DNA from: Brevibacillus formosus
GTDB taxonomy: Bacteria; Bacillota; Bacilli; Brevibacillales; Brevibacillaceae
Direction of reading: 5' to 3'
Length of the DNA: 64,000 nucleotides
NCBI RefSeq assembly: GCF_003013405.1
Contig: NZ_PXZL01000030.1
Coordinates: 1-64,000, forward strand
In this document: one piece after another, positions 51,869 to 60,130 of the stretch
Numbering within the stretch: position 1 is the stretch's first letter
How the letters are laid out: the number at the start of each line of letters is the position of its first letter
The notes under the pieces: model-generated
Database searches by the model: none
Told to the model about the DNA's origin: nothing
The model's input: the letters and a program-made list of their open reading frames with translations, nothing else
Translations under genes and position numbers: made by a program

Positions 51869-52634
51869 TCATCCCTTCGGTCGGGCTGCTCGCGGATGCG
51901 TAACGCTTTTTCGCGATACGGCCTGCCAGGAAGCCTTTGCGCCCTGCTTCCACCCCGAGCTTCATCGCTTCTGCCATCAGGACAGGATTGTCAGCGAGTG
52001 CGACTGCTGTATTCAACAGGACACCATCAGCACCCAGCTCCATTGCTTTTGCGCAGTCTGCTGGCGAACCAATTCCTGCATCTACGATAATCGGTACTTT
52101 CGCATCCTCGATGATAAAGCGGAGGTTGTTTTCGTTGGCAATCCCTTGCCCGGAACCAATTGGTGACGCACCTGGCATAACCGCATGTACGCCAACCTCT
52201 TGCAGACGTCTAGCAAGAATGGGGTCGTCATTGGTGTAGGTCAGCACGATAAAGCCTTCTTCCACCAAGATTTTCGAAGCCTCGAGCGTGCCAATCGGGT
52301 CAGGGAGAAGTGTTTTTGGATCTCCAATAACCTCGACCTTGATCATGTCACACAGTCCAGATGCTTTAGCCAAACGTGCAATACGCACTGCTTCTTCCGC
52401 TGTATAGGCACCTGCTGTATTTGGTAGCAGGGTAAATTTTTTCAAATCGAGTTGTTCCAAAAAGTTCGGTTCTTGCGGATTTTCCAAATTCAAGCGACGA
52501 ATCGCAAAGGTCAAAATTTCTGCTTCTGACACCTCTACCGCTTTCCCTTGTGTATCCAAATCAGCGAATTTACCTGTCCCCAGCAGCAAGCGGGAGCGAA
52601 ACTCGTAAGGTCCAATTTTCAATGTATCCATCAT
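51861..52634 (-). CDS. thiG: Thiazole synthase (ThiG)
   Basis: A 257-residue TIM-barrel enzyme forming the thiazole phosphate from DXP, dehydroglycine and sulfur carried on ThiS. Visible are LLLGTGKF near the start, IKVEVIGD with the Schiff-base Lys, [14 protein letters not shown], and [29 protein letters not shown]. The start is one of two adjacent ATGs (52634/52631), about 9 bases after GGAGG; ATG 52643 overlaps the thiS stop but has no ribosome site spacing. thiF/thiO/thiH are not in the window. Confidence 0.94.
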   Translation of the reverse strand: MMDTLKIGPYEFRSRLLLGTGKFADLDTQGKAVEVSEAEILTFAIRRLNLENPQEPNFLEQLDLKKFTLLPNTAGAYTAEEAVRIARLAKASGLCDMIKVEVIGDPKTLLPDPIGTLEASKILVEEGFIVLTYTNDDPILARRLQEVGVHAVMPGASPIGSGQGIANENNLRFIIEDAKVPIIVDAGIGSPADCAKAMELGADGVLLNTAVALADNPVLMAEAMKLGVEAGRKGFLAGRIAKKRYASASSPTEGMIE

Positions 52635-52639
52635 GATGA

Positions 52640-52843
52640 TCATCCTCCTCCGACAAAATGAACGATTTCTATGCGATCTCCGTCTGCAATCGGTGTTTGT
52701 TCGTACGCAGAGCGATCAATAATGTCACCATTTCGCTCAACGACGACAATCTTCTCTTGCAGGGAATAAGAAGCAAGCAAGGCCCGCACTGTAGTGATCT
52801 CTTCCGCCAACTCTACTTTTTTCCCATTCAGCTGAACAATCAT
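52640..52843 (-). CDS. thiS: ThiS, sulfur-carrier protein
   Basis: A 67-residue ubiquitin-fold protein ending in Gly-Gly-Gly, whose C-terminal Gly-Gly carries the thiocarboxylate used by ThiG. The fold signature [10 protein letters not shown] and ending [10 protein letters not shown] are typical. It is the first gene after the TPP riboswitch. The ATG follows GGAGGTAA-type sequence. Confidence 0.93.
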   Translation of the reverse strand: MIVQLNGKKVELAEEITTVRALLASYSLQEKIVVVERNGDIIDRSAYEQTPIADGDRIEIVHFVGGG

Positions 52844-52863
52844 TGATTACCTCCTTCTACTGG

Positions 52864-52922
52864 AAAAAAACGGCTTCTCCCACCTGCCTGAGTCGATTCA
52901 GACAAACAGAAGAAGCCGTATA
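52864..52922 (-). terminator. Second terminator between the TPP riboswitch and thiS
   Basis: ACGGCTTCT (52870-52878) and AGAAGCCGT (52911-52919), with inner CTGA/TCAG pairing; on the minus strand T7 follows. It lies nearer thiS than the first terminator hairpin. Confidence 0.7.
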
Positions 52923-52950
52923 CCCATCCCATCTCACCGGACGAATGGCA

Positions 52951-52977
52951 TAAAAAAACCATCCGCCTCGGATGGTT
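52951..52977 (-). terminator. TPP riboswitch terminator hairpin
   Basis: AACCATCCG (52957-52965) and CGGATGGTT (52969-52977) with a three-base loop; T7 follows on the minus strand. Located between the aptamer and thiS, it is the likely attenuator. Confidence 0.85.
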
Positions 52978-53056
52978 GAGTGTCATCTTATCATGCATGC
53001 GCACAAACAAGCATAGTTTTGCTCGGATGCGACATGTGATACTGATTCCAAAATAC

Positions 53057-53150
53057 CTCTTCCTCCGCTGGCATGACCCAGGTCAGGTTCAACGGTCAGT
53101 AACACACTCGTTACAATCTCAGCCAACGTTGCTTGGCCCCCGTTTGGTAG
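53057..53150 (-). ncRNA. TPP (thi-box) riboswitch
   Basis: On the minus strand the conserved elements appear in order: a GGGGGCC start, GGCTGAGATTG, then GACCGTTGAACCTGACC, and GGGTCATGCCAGCGGAGGAAG-type closing sequence (complement of about 53057-53078). It controls the thiS operon by transcription attenuation through the terminators at 52951-52977 and 52864-52922. Confidence 0.96.
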
Positions 53151-53194
53151 TAATGCTATGCAATTGTCGTACATTCGAGTATTACAGTACCACT

Positions 53195-53578
53195 CTATTT
53201 CGTGTTTGTAAAGGCTTCCTTATGCATCTTTTCCAGCTCAACGAGACAGCGCTCTGCCCAAGCTGCCATTTTCGCAAGCTTTTCCATTTCTCTCTCCATC
53301 GCCTGACGCACAGATTCCTTGTAGTCTGGAATCGCTCCATTATAGCGAATGACCCCCTGGACAGGTGTCATGAATTTTTCCATATAAGACAGTGCAGGAC
53401 GCTGGTGAAACAGCGGCACATCTACTTCGTAGGAAGAATGCAAATCGCCTTGCGTCGGGTATTTGGTAACTGCCAACACCTTTACCAGCAACTTCGAATC
53501 GTGGATTTCCAATACTTCTGCAATATATTCACCAGTTCGCTGCGAAACGCGAACGATATCTCCCGGATTCCAGTTCAT
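53195..53578 (-). CDS. kapB: KapB, kinase-associated protein of the KinB pathway
   Basis: A 127-residue protein closely resembling B. subtilis KapB, needed for KinB-dependent input to the sporulation phosphorelay. It starts MNWNPGDIVRVSQRTGEYI, has VKVLAVTKYPTQGDLHSSYEVDVPLFHQRPALSY and GAIPDYKESVRQAMERE, all matching the family. Rather than a lipoprotein signal it appears to be a soluble SH3-like domain plus a helical tail. GGAGGAAA precedes the ATG. Confidence 0.9.
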   Translation of the reverse strand: MNWNPGDIVRVSQRTGEYIAEVLEIHDSKLLVKVLAVTKYPTQGDLHSSYEVDVPLFHQRPALSYMEKFMTPVQGVIRYNGAIPDYKESVRQAMEREMEKLAKMAAWAERCLVELEKMHKEAFTNTK

Positions 53579-53611
53579 CGCGGTTTCCTCCTTTTATTGA
53601 ATCGAATGCAT

Positions 53612-54823
53612 TTACATCAGCGAGGCTTCCAACAGTTTGCGTGCATGCAGCAATACTTCTTCCGCATCCACGATTGACTGACCGCCACCCTGTGCCATCG
53701 CTGGATTTCCTCCACCTTTTCCATTGATGACTGGCAAGGTTTCTTTCAACACTTGATTGATGGCTACGTTGACTTCTTGTCCACGAGCAAACACGACTTG
53801 CACTTTGTCATCGGTAGTAGCAGCCAAGAGGCAAATCGCATCTGGCGCCAGAGCAGTAGCGAGCTGTGCGAACTGCTGAAGCTGTTGAATGGTTTTGTCT
53901 GTGAAGGTACACATAATGAGGCGAGAATGACCGAGTTGGCTAGCAGCAGCGAGTTGTTGATTGACTTCCACTTCCAAGAGCTGCTTATCCACTTCTGCCA
54001 ATTTTGCCTTCAAGGTGTCGCGTTCTGCAAGGAGGCGTTCCGTCTGCGCGATCAGTTCCCCTTCATTGGTAGCGAGCAGCTTCGCCGTATCACGAACGAC
54101 AGCTTGCTTTTGGTTGTAGTCCCGCAAAGCTCGCCAGCCACAGATGAATTCAAGACGAATGTTCCCGCGATGTCGCTCCCAGCCCAAGATCTTGATCATC
54201 CCAACTTCGCCCGTACGCGCTGGATGTGTTCCTCCACATGGGTTGTAATCAAAATCAGGTATCATCACGACGCGAATATTTTCGGTAACGGTCGGCTGTT
54301 TTTTCAAGGGCAGCGTTGCCAATTCCTCGTCATCAACGAACCGCGCAATGATAGGGTGGTTTTCCAGAACAATCTGATTCGCTCGCTTTTCTACCTTCTC
54401 CCATACATCTGCAGTCAACTCATCCAGTCGTACATCAATAGTGACACGTTCTTTGCCCAAGTGAAAGGCGACGGTCTCCGCTTGCACGACTTCCAGGAAG
54501 GACGCGGATAAAATATGTTGACCAGCATGCTGCTGCATGTGATCAAAACGACGGTCCCAATCGATGTGACCCGTTACTTCCCCTATGCTTTCGGACAAGG
54601 GTGCTTCCAGTCGATGTCGAATTTCACCATCTACCTCTTCCACATCTACCACACGAATCTCTTCCAATACGCCCAGATCAGAAGGCTGTCCGCCTCCGGG
54701 AGGGTAAAAAGCCGTTTGATTCAGTACTGCGTAAGGTGTCCCATCTTGCTCGACACCAGTCTTCGTCACCTGAGCCGAGAACGTTCTTGTATAGGCATCC
54801 TGATAATAGAGTCTGTCGTCCAT
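53612..54823 (-). CDS. Alanyl-tRNA editing protein, AlaX-L type (DHHA1)
   Basis: A 403-residue protein that hydrolyses mischarged Ser- or Gly-tRNA(Ala). Editing-site motifs: HMQQHAGQHILSASF (HxxxH) and the CGGTH motif in NPCGGTHPARTGEVG; a C-terminal DHHA1 domain with GKGGGNPAMAQGG follows a coiled-coil region (about 250-300). The catalytic aminoacylation domain of AlaRS is absent, as in AlaX-L. GAGGAG precedes ATG 54823. Confidence 0.92.
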   Translation of the reverse strand: MDDRLYYQDAYTRTFSAQVTKTGVEQDGTPYAVLNQTAFYPPGGGQPSDLGVLEEIRVVDVEEVDGEIRHRLEAPLSESIGEVTGHIDWDRRFDHMQQHAGQHILSASFLEVVQAETVAFHLGKERVTIDVRLDELTADVWEKVEKRANQIVLENHPIIARFVDDEELATLPLKKQPTVTENIRVVMIPDFDYNPCGGTHPARTGEVGMIKILGWERHRGNIRLEFICGWRALRDYNQKQAVVRDTAKLLATNEGELIAQTERLLAERDTLKAKLAEVDKQLLEVEVNQQLAAASQLGHSRLIMCTFTDKTIQQLQQFAQLATALAPDAICLLAATTDDKVQVVFARGQEVNVAINQVLKETLPVINGKGGGNPAMAQGGGQSIVDAEEVLLHARKLLEASLM

Positions 54824-54904
54824 CTTTACTCCTCGCTGCATGGAAACATGGTTCCAGCCTGTTTCTCCCTTATAGGGGTAAAGCGAAAAATGTATGTATA
54901 AAGC

Positions 54905-55132
54905 TTAGCCAAACAAATGATCCATTTGTTTTTCGCGCTCTTGGCGCTCCTCTGGGCTTGCCAGGTCATACTTTTTCAATAAATGAAACAGCTCGTTTAG
55001 ACGCTCTTGGCTGAGTTCGCCATTCAACTGATTTTTGAATTGACTCACACGCAACTCCGACAGATGTGGAGCTTGTTCTGCCAATTTTTTGAGTACGTCC
55101 TCATGGCTGTGATCCAATTTGCATTCTCCCAT
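54905..55132 (-). CDS. Small hydrophilic protein of unknown function
   Basis: A 75-residue helical protein (MGECKLDHSHEDVLKKLAEQ at the N-terminus; NELFHLLKKYDLASPEERQERE near the end), with single Cys and paired His at the start. GGGGAGA precedes ATG 55132. The family is not recognised. It lies between alaX and the spore glycosidase, on their strand, but independent promoters and terminators cannot be judged. Confidence 0.65.
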   Translation of the reverse strand: MGECKLDHSHEDVLKKLAEQAPHLSELRVSQFKNQLNGELSQERLNELFHLLKKYDLASPEERQEREKQMDHLFG

Positions 55133-55193
55133 GATTTCTCCCCTTTTCCTTCCTGTCCTCTTCATCATACCATGATTTTTCATTCGAAAAAAA

Positions 55194-55222
55194 GGCGTAC
55201 AATCCGCCATGGAATGTACGCC
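55194..55222 (-). terminator. Terminator of the LysM-GH18 gene
   Basis: GGCGTACA / TGTACGCC arms with a 13-base loop; T7 on the minus strand. Confidence 0.85.
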
Positions 55223-55228
55223 AGATGA

Positions 55229-56512
55229 CTATGCACGCTTGCGGACGCGAAAGTTCCCCTCGATCAGCAGCCAATTTTGCGGAAATGGCAAACCGAGTTT
55301 CCAGTAGCTGACGCCTCTCAAACCGAGCTGTTTAACCAGATTGAACTTGGCTTGGATCGACCGCGCATCCTCAAACCACACCTGATGTTGCCTGCCTTGA
55401 TCATCGGTGTACGTAAAAAACGGAGCCTGCGCCCGATAGTCATACCGGATGACGGCATTATGCCGGGAAGCCAGTGCAATCGCTGCCTGTGGACTCAATG
55501 CACGAGCTGTCGTCCCTCGCTCGTACGGTAAGGTCCAGTCGTATCCGTACAGATTTTGACCCATCAAAATTTTATCAGCAGGCATCTCGGTAATCGCATA
55601 CTGCAAGACACGTCGTACCGGACCAATCGGGGAAACTGCCATAGGAGGACCGCCACTATAGCCCCATTCATATGTCATGATCACGACAAAATCGGCAATA
55701 GCACCGATCGCCTTGTAATCATGGGCGGTATACCATTTGCCTGCCTGCTCGGCACTTGTCTTCGGTGCCAGCGCAACAGACATCATCAGTCCTGCAGCAT
55801 GGATACGGTCTCTCGCTTTTCGCAAGAAGTTGGCATACGCTTCTGCACCAGTTGTGGGTAATGCTTCCAAGTCAAAATGAATATCTCCCATTCCCAACTC
55901 TCGTGCAGTCTGAAGGATATTGTTCAACAAGGTATTCTGAAGCTCCTGATTGTTGAGGATGAGCTCGCCTAATTCCGTGCTGAACTGCTCTCTTTCCAGA
56001 TTCGTAATGACCATCATGAGCAGGACCTGGTTTTCTTTTGCAATTTGCGGAAAATTGTTCATTGTCGGGCGCACGAGTGTACCATCCCGTCTAATACGAA
56101 AGCTGAACGGGGCCAAATACGTCAGATGCGGTGCAGCCGTGCGAACATCTGCTTCCAAAGCTGGTGTAACGGTGCGTCTCGGTTCCACATAAGCATTGAA
56201 ATCTGCTGCTCGCCGCGGACGGGGCGGGATGTAAAGGCGTTGCCCGACTTCAAGTGGTCTATATTGCGGAATCCTATTGATGCGTGCGAGCTCTGCCGCG
56301 CTGATCTGGTTGCGCTGACCGATGGTATACAACGTATCTCCTTGCTTAACCCAATAGTAGCTTCCCACAATCGGAATCACCATCGCCTGTCCAGTTACCA
56401 GCTTATTAGGATCAGGCAGTTCATTTGCCTCAGTTATCGCCTCAGGTGTGGTTCCATAAGTCTCGGCGATGCTCGCTAAGGTTTGTCCTTCTTCCACCAC
56501 GTGGATTTGCAT
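55229..56512 (-). CDS. LysM-GH18 spore cortex/peptidoglycan hydrolase (SleL/YaaH type)
   Basis: A 427-residue protein with two LysM domains (about 2-46 and 52-96) for peptidoglycan binding and a GH18 barrel (about 105-415). The catalytic region reads GDIHFDLEAL with Asp214 and Glu216. The fold start (LTYLAPFSFRIR) and YWKLGLPFPQNW near the C-terminus fit SleL/YaaH-type N-acetylglucosaminidases of spore cortex, which act in germination. No signal peptide, as for YaaH. ATG 56512 follows GGAGGGGG. A thioredoxin-like gene precedes it by 64 bases. Confidence 0.9.
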   Translation of the reverse strand: MQIHVVEEGQTLASIAETYGTTPEAITEANELPDPNKLVTGQAMVIPIVGSYYWVKQGDTLYTIGQRNQISAAELARINRIPQYRPLEVGQRLYIPPRPRRAADFNAYVEPRRTVTPALEADVRTAAPHLTYLAPFSFRIRRDGTLVRPTMNNFPQIAKENQVLLMMVITNLEREQFSTELGELILNNQELQNTLLNNILQTARELGMGDIHFDLEALPTTGAEAYANFLRKARDRIHAAGLMMSVALAPKTSAEQAGKWYTAHDYKAIGAIADFVVIMTYEWGYSGGPPMAVSPIGPVRRVLQYAITEMPADKILMGQNLYGYDWTLPYERGTTARALSPQAAIALASRHNAVIRYDYRAQAPFFTYTDDQGRQHQVWFEDARSIQAKFNLVKQLGLRGVSYWKLGLPFPQNWLLIEGNFRVRKRA

Positions 56513-56576
56513 ACGCCCCCTCCTTCGCATTTCTTCTCTCTTTGTCATATTCATGGCGAAGGGAATGGGTGTATGT

Positions 56577-56885
56577 CTAGGCCAAAGGTTTCAATACATC
56601 GTATAAAAATCCAACGGACTGGATGGCATAATACCGTTCTAACAATTCGGTTCGTCGAAAAATAAGCAAGGCGGGTACACTGGTCACTTGCCATTGTTCT
56701 GCCAATGCAGGGGCCGTATTTATGTTGATCTGATACAGCGGAACAGTAGGCAACGTTTCTTGCATGATGCCGAGCATACGTGCTGCGAGCTTGCATGTCC
56801 CACACATCGGTGTATAGACAAAAAGAGCGACCGACTCCTTTTCTTGCAGGTATTGGATCAGTTCTGTTGAGGTTAGTTCTTGCAA
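56577..56885 (-). CDS. Thioredoxin-like protein
   Basis: A 102-residue thioredoxin fold with the redox site CGTC (in VYTPMCGTCKLAARML) and the cis-Pro motif SVPALLIF. It is shorter and more divergent than TrxA, without signal peptide, so probably cytosolic and of unknown partner. TTG 56885 is 8-9 bases after GGGAG; GTG 56894 is too close to that site. Upstream of the spore hydrolase on the same strand, possibly one operon. Confidence 0.85.
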   Translation of the reverse strand: MQELTSTELIQYLQEKESVALFVYTPMCGTCKLAARMLGIMQETLPTVPLYQININTAPALAEQWQVTSVPALLIFRRTELLERYYAIQSVGFLYDVLKPLA

Positions 56886-57089
56886 GTCGTTCACTCCCTT
56901 CTATCTCATCGGACATGATCATTCATGCTAGACCCACTGTTTGTGGATGTCAACAGCGTGATGCACTGGCTTCGTAAAAATGGATAGCCAATTGAATGTA
57001 AAATTTTGGTGCAGAATTCATATATTTTTGTATAATATAGCTAAAATTCGTTAAGTTAATCTCAATACTACTTTGAATGGTGGATCGGT

Positions 57090-58388
57090 ATGCGTTTTTT
57101 CAGCTATTTGTTTCATGATCGAAAAGATAATGTCAGAGCGTTTCTCTTATTTTCCAGTTTTTTCTTGTTTTATTTATGGATGAATGTGCCTTTTCTCACT
57201 TATATGAATCAAAACATCGCTGTTCTTGCCCCAATCAGCCCTTTTTACGGCGTTCCGTTTACGCTTAATCTGTTTAATTTTGACCCGACGCTGTACTATA
57301 GCTCGAACAACCCGACGGTGATCCATCCATTTCTAAATTTGATTTCTTTACCTTTGGCTTATTTATCGAAATTTTTCACAGAAAACTTCTTCTTTGCGGT
57401 GGTTCAATCGATCATGAACGCGCTCGGCGTTGTTATGGTTTACTACTACCTGTGCAAGGGATGCAAAAGCTTCTATACCCCCTTGCTTTTTGCGGTATTT
57501 TTCGGGACGGCCTCTTATCAAATTTTCACGGCAATGATTCCCGATTCGTATCCGTACGCGCAATTCGTCATTCTATTGTCGGTACTTTATACCCAGTACA
57601 GCCGGGCGGAAAAGAAATTGGCTGTGTGGCCGAACGCTTCATTCGCCCTCGTCAACTTTGGTGTCACCTCAACGAACATCATTCCATTTATGAGCGTTTT
57701 GGCCGTCAATCTGTTTCACAAAGAAAGTAAGAGCATTTTTATGAAGCTGGTGCGAATCGCGTTCGTATTTCTCTTATTTGTTCTTAGCTTCACGATTTTG
57801 CAGCATGTGATGTTCGGGCAATCCTGGTTTTCTACCTGGTACAAATCAATTCATGCCGGAGGGTTCATCTACACGGCTCCGTTCTCGTTCAGTGAGCATT
57901 GGAAGGCTCTTTATATGCTCGTTATCAGTCCTGTATTGACCCCAGACATTGCGCTCATTGATCCAAAACCGGGGATGGTCGCATTCGCTACGAACCTCAC
58001 GTTACCTTATCCATGGTATGTGCATGTCATCGGTTTGACGCTGATCACTTTGGCTGTACTCGGTTTCATCAAAGGGATTCGCACGCAAGAAGCCTGGTCG
58101 CTCGCCGCCTACATCGGGTTTGCTTTCGTGCTGCACATTGTAATAGGATTCGGTCTGGCCACATTTACGTACGATTTGTACTTGTATGCTGGACATTACT
58201 TCTTCGCCTTCTTCCTGCTCACCGCACGGTTCATCATGCACCTGCGCCATGTGAAAGTAAAGAAGGCATTGCTTGGTATCATCCTATTGTTCGTCTTTGT
58301 GACGTTGGGCAACAATGTCGTGAAGCACTATGAAGCTATGTATGTGATTGAACGGTCTTATGCACAAATGAATAAAGCGAGTGAGTAA
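57090..58388 (+). CDS. Polytopic membrane protein, GT-C-like (unknown function)
   Basis: A 432-residue protein with about 11-12 predicted helices. It has an N-terminal amphipathic start, a DPTLYYSSNNPTVIHPFL loop after helix 1, and several aromatic-rich loops (VPFTLNLFNFDPTL, YNSSW-type segments). The layout resembles polytopic glycosyltransferases of the GT-C type, but the catalytic acidic motif is not certain. I assign no specific function. Weak ribosome site (GGTGGA); TATAAT at 57031-57036 may be its promoter. Confidence 0.7.
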   Translation: MRFFSYLFHDRKDNVRAFLLFSSFFLFYLWMNVPFLTYMNQNIAVLAPISPFYGVPFTLNLFNFDPTLYYSSNNPTVIHPFLNLISLPLAYLSKFFTENFFFAVVQSIMNALGVVMVYYYLCKGCKSFYTPLLFAVFFGTASYQIFTAMIPDSYPYAQFVILLSVLYTQYSRAEKKLAVWPNASFALVNFGVTSTNIIPFMSVLAVNLFHKESKSIFMKLVRIAFVFLLFVLSFTILQHVMFGQSWFSTWYKSIHAGGFIYTAPFSFSEHWKALYMLVISPVLTPDIALIDPKPGMVAFATNLTLPYPWYVHVIGLTLITLAVLGFIKGIRTQEAWSLAAYIGFAFVLHIVIGFGLATFTYDLYLYAGHYFFAFFLLTARFIMHLRHVKVKKALLGIILLFVFVTLGNNVVKHYEAMYVIERSYAQMNKASE

Positions 58389-58493
58389 ATGTCTGGTGCC
58401 GAGAAGCTGTTCATGAAAAAATGCTATCAAAACTGGACGTGATATATATAATCGTTTCTAACTTTGATGAACTACGGAAAGAGGTTATGTAAA

Positions 58494-59123
58494 TTGGTGA
58501 GCTTTGGTACTTTTATTGCCTTTCTATTTGTTTCGCTTGGCATGGTTTGTTCTCCTGGCCCTAACATGATTTACCTCATTTCCCGAACGATTTCACAAGG
58601 CCGCAGAGCTGGAGTCATCTCACTTCTTGGTGTCATACTGGGATTCGTGATTTACATGATCGCAACCATGCTTGGTCTCTCAGCTCTTTTCGTAACGGTT
58701 CCGTTTGTTTACGAATTCGTCAAGTGGGTCGGAGCTGTCTACCTGCTCTGGCTCGCTTGGAATGCGGTCAAACCGGGTGCTGCTTCCATTCTCAAGCCTG
58801 ATACTCTTTCTATTGAACCATCGAAAAAGTTATTTCTGATGGGATTGATGACAAATCTATTGAATCCCAAAATTGCTATTTTGTATGTTTCACTTTTGCC
58901 TCAGTTTGTAGATCCTGCGCGGGGATCGGTGCTCGTGCAAAGTGCTACTTTGGGTCTTACACAAATTGCCGTCAGCTTTACCGTTAACCTGCTTATTGTT
59001 CTTGTAGCAAGCAGAGTTGCTGTGTGGTTTGGTACACGCCCAACCTGGCTGCGGGTGCAGCGTTGGCTAATGGCAAGTGTCTTGACAGGTCTCGCTGCGA
59101 GCCTTGCTTTTGATCGCAGATAG
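58494..59123 (+). CDS. LysE/RhtB-family amino acid exporter
   Basis: A 209-residue LysE/RhtB exporter with five to six helices. It carries the family's SPGPNMIYLISRTISQGRRAGVIS motif after helix 1 and FLMGLMTNLLNPKIAILYVSLLPQFV. Substrate unknown. Starts TTG 58494 or GTG 58497 fit the AGAGG site; the ATG frame further upstream (58464) is less likely. A bidirectional terminator follows. Confidence 0.88.
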   Translation: MVSFGTFIAFLFVSLGMVCSPGPNMIYLISRTISQGRRAGVISLLGVILGFVIYMIATMLGLSALFVTVPFVYEFVKWVGAVYLLWLAWNAVKPGAASILKPDTLSIEPSKKLFLMGLMTNLLNPKIAILYVSLLPQFVDPARGSVLVQSATLGLTQIAVSFTVNLLIVLVASRVAVWFGTRPTWLRVQRWLMASVLTGLAASLAFDRR

Positions 59124-59156
59124 TAAAACATGCTTTCATTGAACAGCAGCCTACAA

Positions 59157-59195
59157 AAAAAGTAGACTACAAGCAAAATTGCTGTAGTCTACTTT
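59157..59195. terminator. Bidirectional terminator
   Basis: AAAGTAGACTACA / TGTAGTCTACTTT arms with an 11-base loop, A- and T-runs on both sides, between convergent genes. Confidence 0.9.
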
Positions 59196-59213
59196 CTCTT
59201 TTACATGGATCGC

Positions 59214-60104
59214 TTAACGCGCAATCGTTGTATGAGCCAGCTCCTCCGTTACGGTACAAACCGCACTCGAATCCCAGCTACCTTTGCCTTGTGCTTTCGC
59301 TGCCTCATACATTTGCGCAACCGTGCCTCCAACGAGAACAGGCACTTGCTGTTCACGTGCGGTTTGCGCATAGAGCTGCAAATCTTTGTGCATATGATCT
59401 AAAGAAAAGACCGTATTTTCATACGTACCATACAAGATGTTAGGCCCAAATACAGAGAGCACACGATTGTGGGCCGAGCCCTTGTCCATGACGGCTGCCA
59501 GCTTGTGTGGATCGACACCTGCTTTTGCCCCGACACTGAACGCCTCGCCCAACGCTGCTGTAATGACTGCAACAACAGAATTGTGACAAAGCTTCGCCAC
59601 TTGTGCAGAGCCGGATTCCCCCAGATAAAAAACTTCCTTCCCAATTGCCCTGAGATAGTCCATGATTTCCGGAAGCTTGGCCTCATCACCGCCGACCATA
59701 ATGGTCAACGTTCCGGCCGCAGAACCCGCAGGTCCCCCACTCACCGGACAATCATAGTAGTAGATCCCTTTTTCTACGCCGCATTGATTCAGTCGTTTTG
59801 CTGTAGCAGGATCGATCGTACTCGTATCAAATACGAAGCTGCCAGCCCCTAATGATAAGAAAAGTCCGTCCGCCCCCAGCATGACTTCCTCAACAATCGC
59901 AGGTCCTGGAAGCGAAGTGAAAACGACACGTGCTACGCTACCCACTGCCTGTGGAGACTCGACGACTATCGCTCCTCTTTCCTTCGCCCAGGCTTTTGCT
60001 GCTGGACTAGGATCGTAGGCATACACGTGGTAGCCTTTTTGCAACAGATTGCAGACCATCCCTTTACCCATTGCACCAATGCCGATTACACCAATCGCTT
60101 CCAT
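59214..60104 (-). CDS. 3-hydroxyisobutyrate/2-hydroxy-3-oxopropionate dehydrogenase family
   Basis: A 296-residue beta-hydroxyacid dehydrogenase. NAD(P)-binding GIGAMGKGMVCNLLQKGYHV near the start; DCPVSGGPAGSAAGTLTIMVGG, the substrate-site G-GxxG-x3-K region (KLCHNSVVAV with the catalytic Lys), and DPHKLAAVMDKG. Substrate could be 3-hydroxyisobutyrate or tartronate semialdehyde. It follows the aldehyde dehydrogenase by 26 bases, forming an operon that could oxidise an aldehyde and a hydroxyacid of one pathway. Confidence 0.9.
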   Translation of the reverse strand: MEAIGVIGIGAMGKGMVCNLLQKGYHVYAYDPSPAAKAWAKERGAIVVESPQAVGSVARVVFTSLPGPAIVEEVMLGADGLFLSLGAGSFVFDTSTIDPATAKRLNQCGVEKGIYYYDCPVSGGPAGSAAGTLTIMVGGDEAKLPEIMDYLRAIGKEVFYLGESGSAQVAKLCHNSVVAVITAALGEAFSVGAKAGVDPHKLAAVMDKGSAHNRVLSVFGPNILYGTYENTVFSLDHMHKDLQLYAQTAREQQVPVLVGGTVAQMYEAAKAQGKGSWDSSAVCTVTEELAHTTIAR

Positions 60105-60130
60105 CTTCGCTCCTCCTGCTTTCCCTATAC

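Noticed and set aside
52983-53174. 63-residue minus-strand ORF at the TPP riboswitch
   Set aside because: Explained by the riboswitch; no ribosome site.
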